DNA from: CAYREV01 sp964423345
GTDB lineage: Bacteria > Bacteroidota > Rhodothermia > Balneolales > Balneolaceae
NCBI GenBank assembly: GCA_964423345.1
Contig: CAYREV010000042.1
Location: 1 to 14,306, forward strand
Length of the DNA: 14,306 bases
Direction of reading: 5' to 3'
In this document: piece after piece, positions 14,153-14,306 of the stretch
Layout of the letters: each line of letters opens with the position of its first letter
Numbering within the stretch: the stretch's first letter is position 1
Program-made: the position numbers and the translations under genes
Notes under the pieces: model-generated
Seen by the model: only the letters and a program-made list of their open reading frames with translations
Databases searched by the model: none
Told to the model about the DNA's origin: nothing

Positions 14153-14306
14153 ATGATGACACTGGCCGCCGTCGTAATCGGGTTCCTTGTTACGTTCTCG
14201 TTCTTGTGGAGCATCGATAAGAACTGCGCTGTAGCGGCCCGGGAGGCCAAGCTCGCCTACCTTAGATTGCGAGAACTGGATCGCCGCTTCGGCCAGCGGC
14301 TCTATG
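14153..14306 (+). CDS. Small single-pass membrane protein, N-terminal part
   Basis: The reading frame starts at ATGATG (14153 or 14156) and is still open at the right edge, with 51 codons visible. The N-terminus 'MTLAAVVIGFLVTFSFLW' is a clear hydrophobic helix (about residues 3-20), followed by a charged, helix-prone stretch 'REAKLAYLRLRELDRRFGQR'. This layout, one TM helix then an amphipathic or coiled-coil region, fits many small membrane proteins, including phage spanin or divisome-type proteins. I recognise no family. The ribosome site is weak (GAGAG). It follows the integration debris, so it could be element cargo or resumed chromosomal sequence. Confidence 0.5.
   Translation, partial: MMTLAAVVIGFLVTFSFLWSIDKNCAVAAREAKLAYLRLRELDRRFGQRLY

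Noticed and set aside
13830..14162. A 110-codon open frame on the minus strand in the debris region
   Set aside because: Arg/Gly/Pro/Ser-rich product with no family resemblance and no good ribosome site; it overlaps repeats and is likely non-coding.
1..14306. CRISPR array, insertion sequence or complete prophage
   Set aside because: No regularly spaced repeats, transposase or structural phage genes were seen. The only mobile-element signs are the integrase and tRNA fragments.

Overview
The window is uniformly GC-rich (by eye, well above 60 %) and densely coding. The protein families suggest a member of the Gemmatimonadota or a similar high-GC environmental lineage: an ATPase-less FtsX/MacB permease of the ADOP type, FlgO/TolB-like TPR membrane proteins starting with an 'ELKRRKVYRV' motif, and a lipid-anchored subtilase with Ig/PKD-like repeats. 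This placement is inferred from protein families only. There is no rRNA or other phylogenetic marker, and the only tRNA sequence is two broken halves.

Layout. (1) 1-5318, minus strand, reading right to left: a large HEAT-repeat protein, an FtsX/MacB-type permease, and the N-terminus of a Uma2-family nuclease-fold protein cut by the window edge. (2) 5319-5533: a divergent promoter region with a TATAAT box beside a palindrome. (3) 5534-9380, plus strand: two tandem paralogous membrane proteins (three TM helices, FlgO/TolB-like domain, TPR array) that overlap by 8 bp and are probably translationally coupled. (4) 9381-9632: a converging spacer with an 18-bp tandem repeat. (5) 9633-12992, minus strand: a 931-residue S8 serine protease with its own propeptide, followed by a 133-residue lipoprotein that looks like a free-standing I9-type subtilase propeptide. 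(6) 13188-13710: decayed integration debris, made of the 3' half of a tRNA (probably Ile-GAT, minus), a broken tyrosine-integrase gene (plus) and the 5' half of tRNA-Ala(TGC) (plus). (7) 13711-14306: mostly non-coding sequence with short repeats, then the start of a small membrane protein running off the window.

How the genes may work together. The HEAT protein and permease lie on one strand with a short gap and could be co-transcribed, but no shared function is evident. The two TPR proteins probably form one envelope-associated unit. The protease and the propeptide-like lipoprotein are the most suggestive functional pair: both have lipoprotein signals, both carry the same inhibitor-like fold, and they sit in the same orientation. 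A protease/inhibitor or protease/intermolecular-chaperone module is a reasonable hypothesis. The two half-tRNAs, both broken at the anticodon loop around an integrase remnant, mark an old integration hotspot. All functional statements come from reading motifs; no database search was possible.
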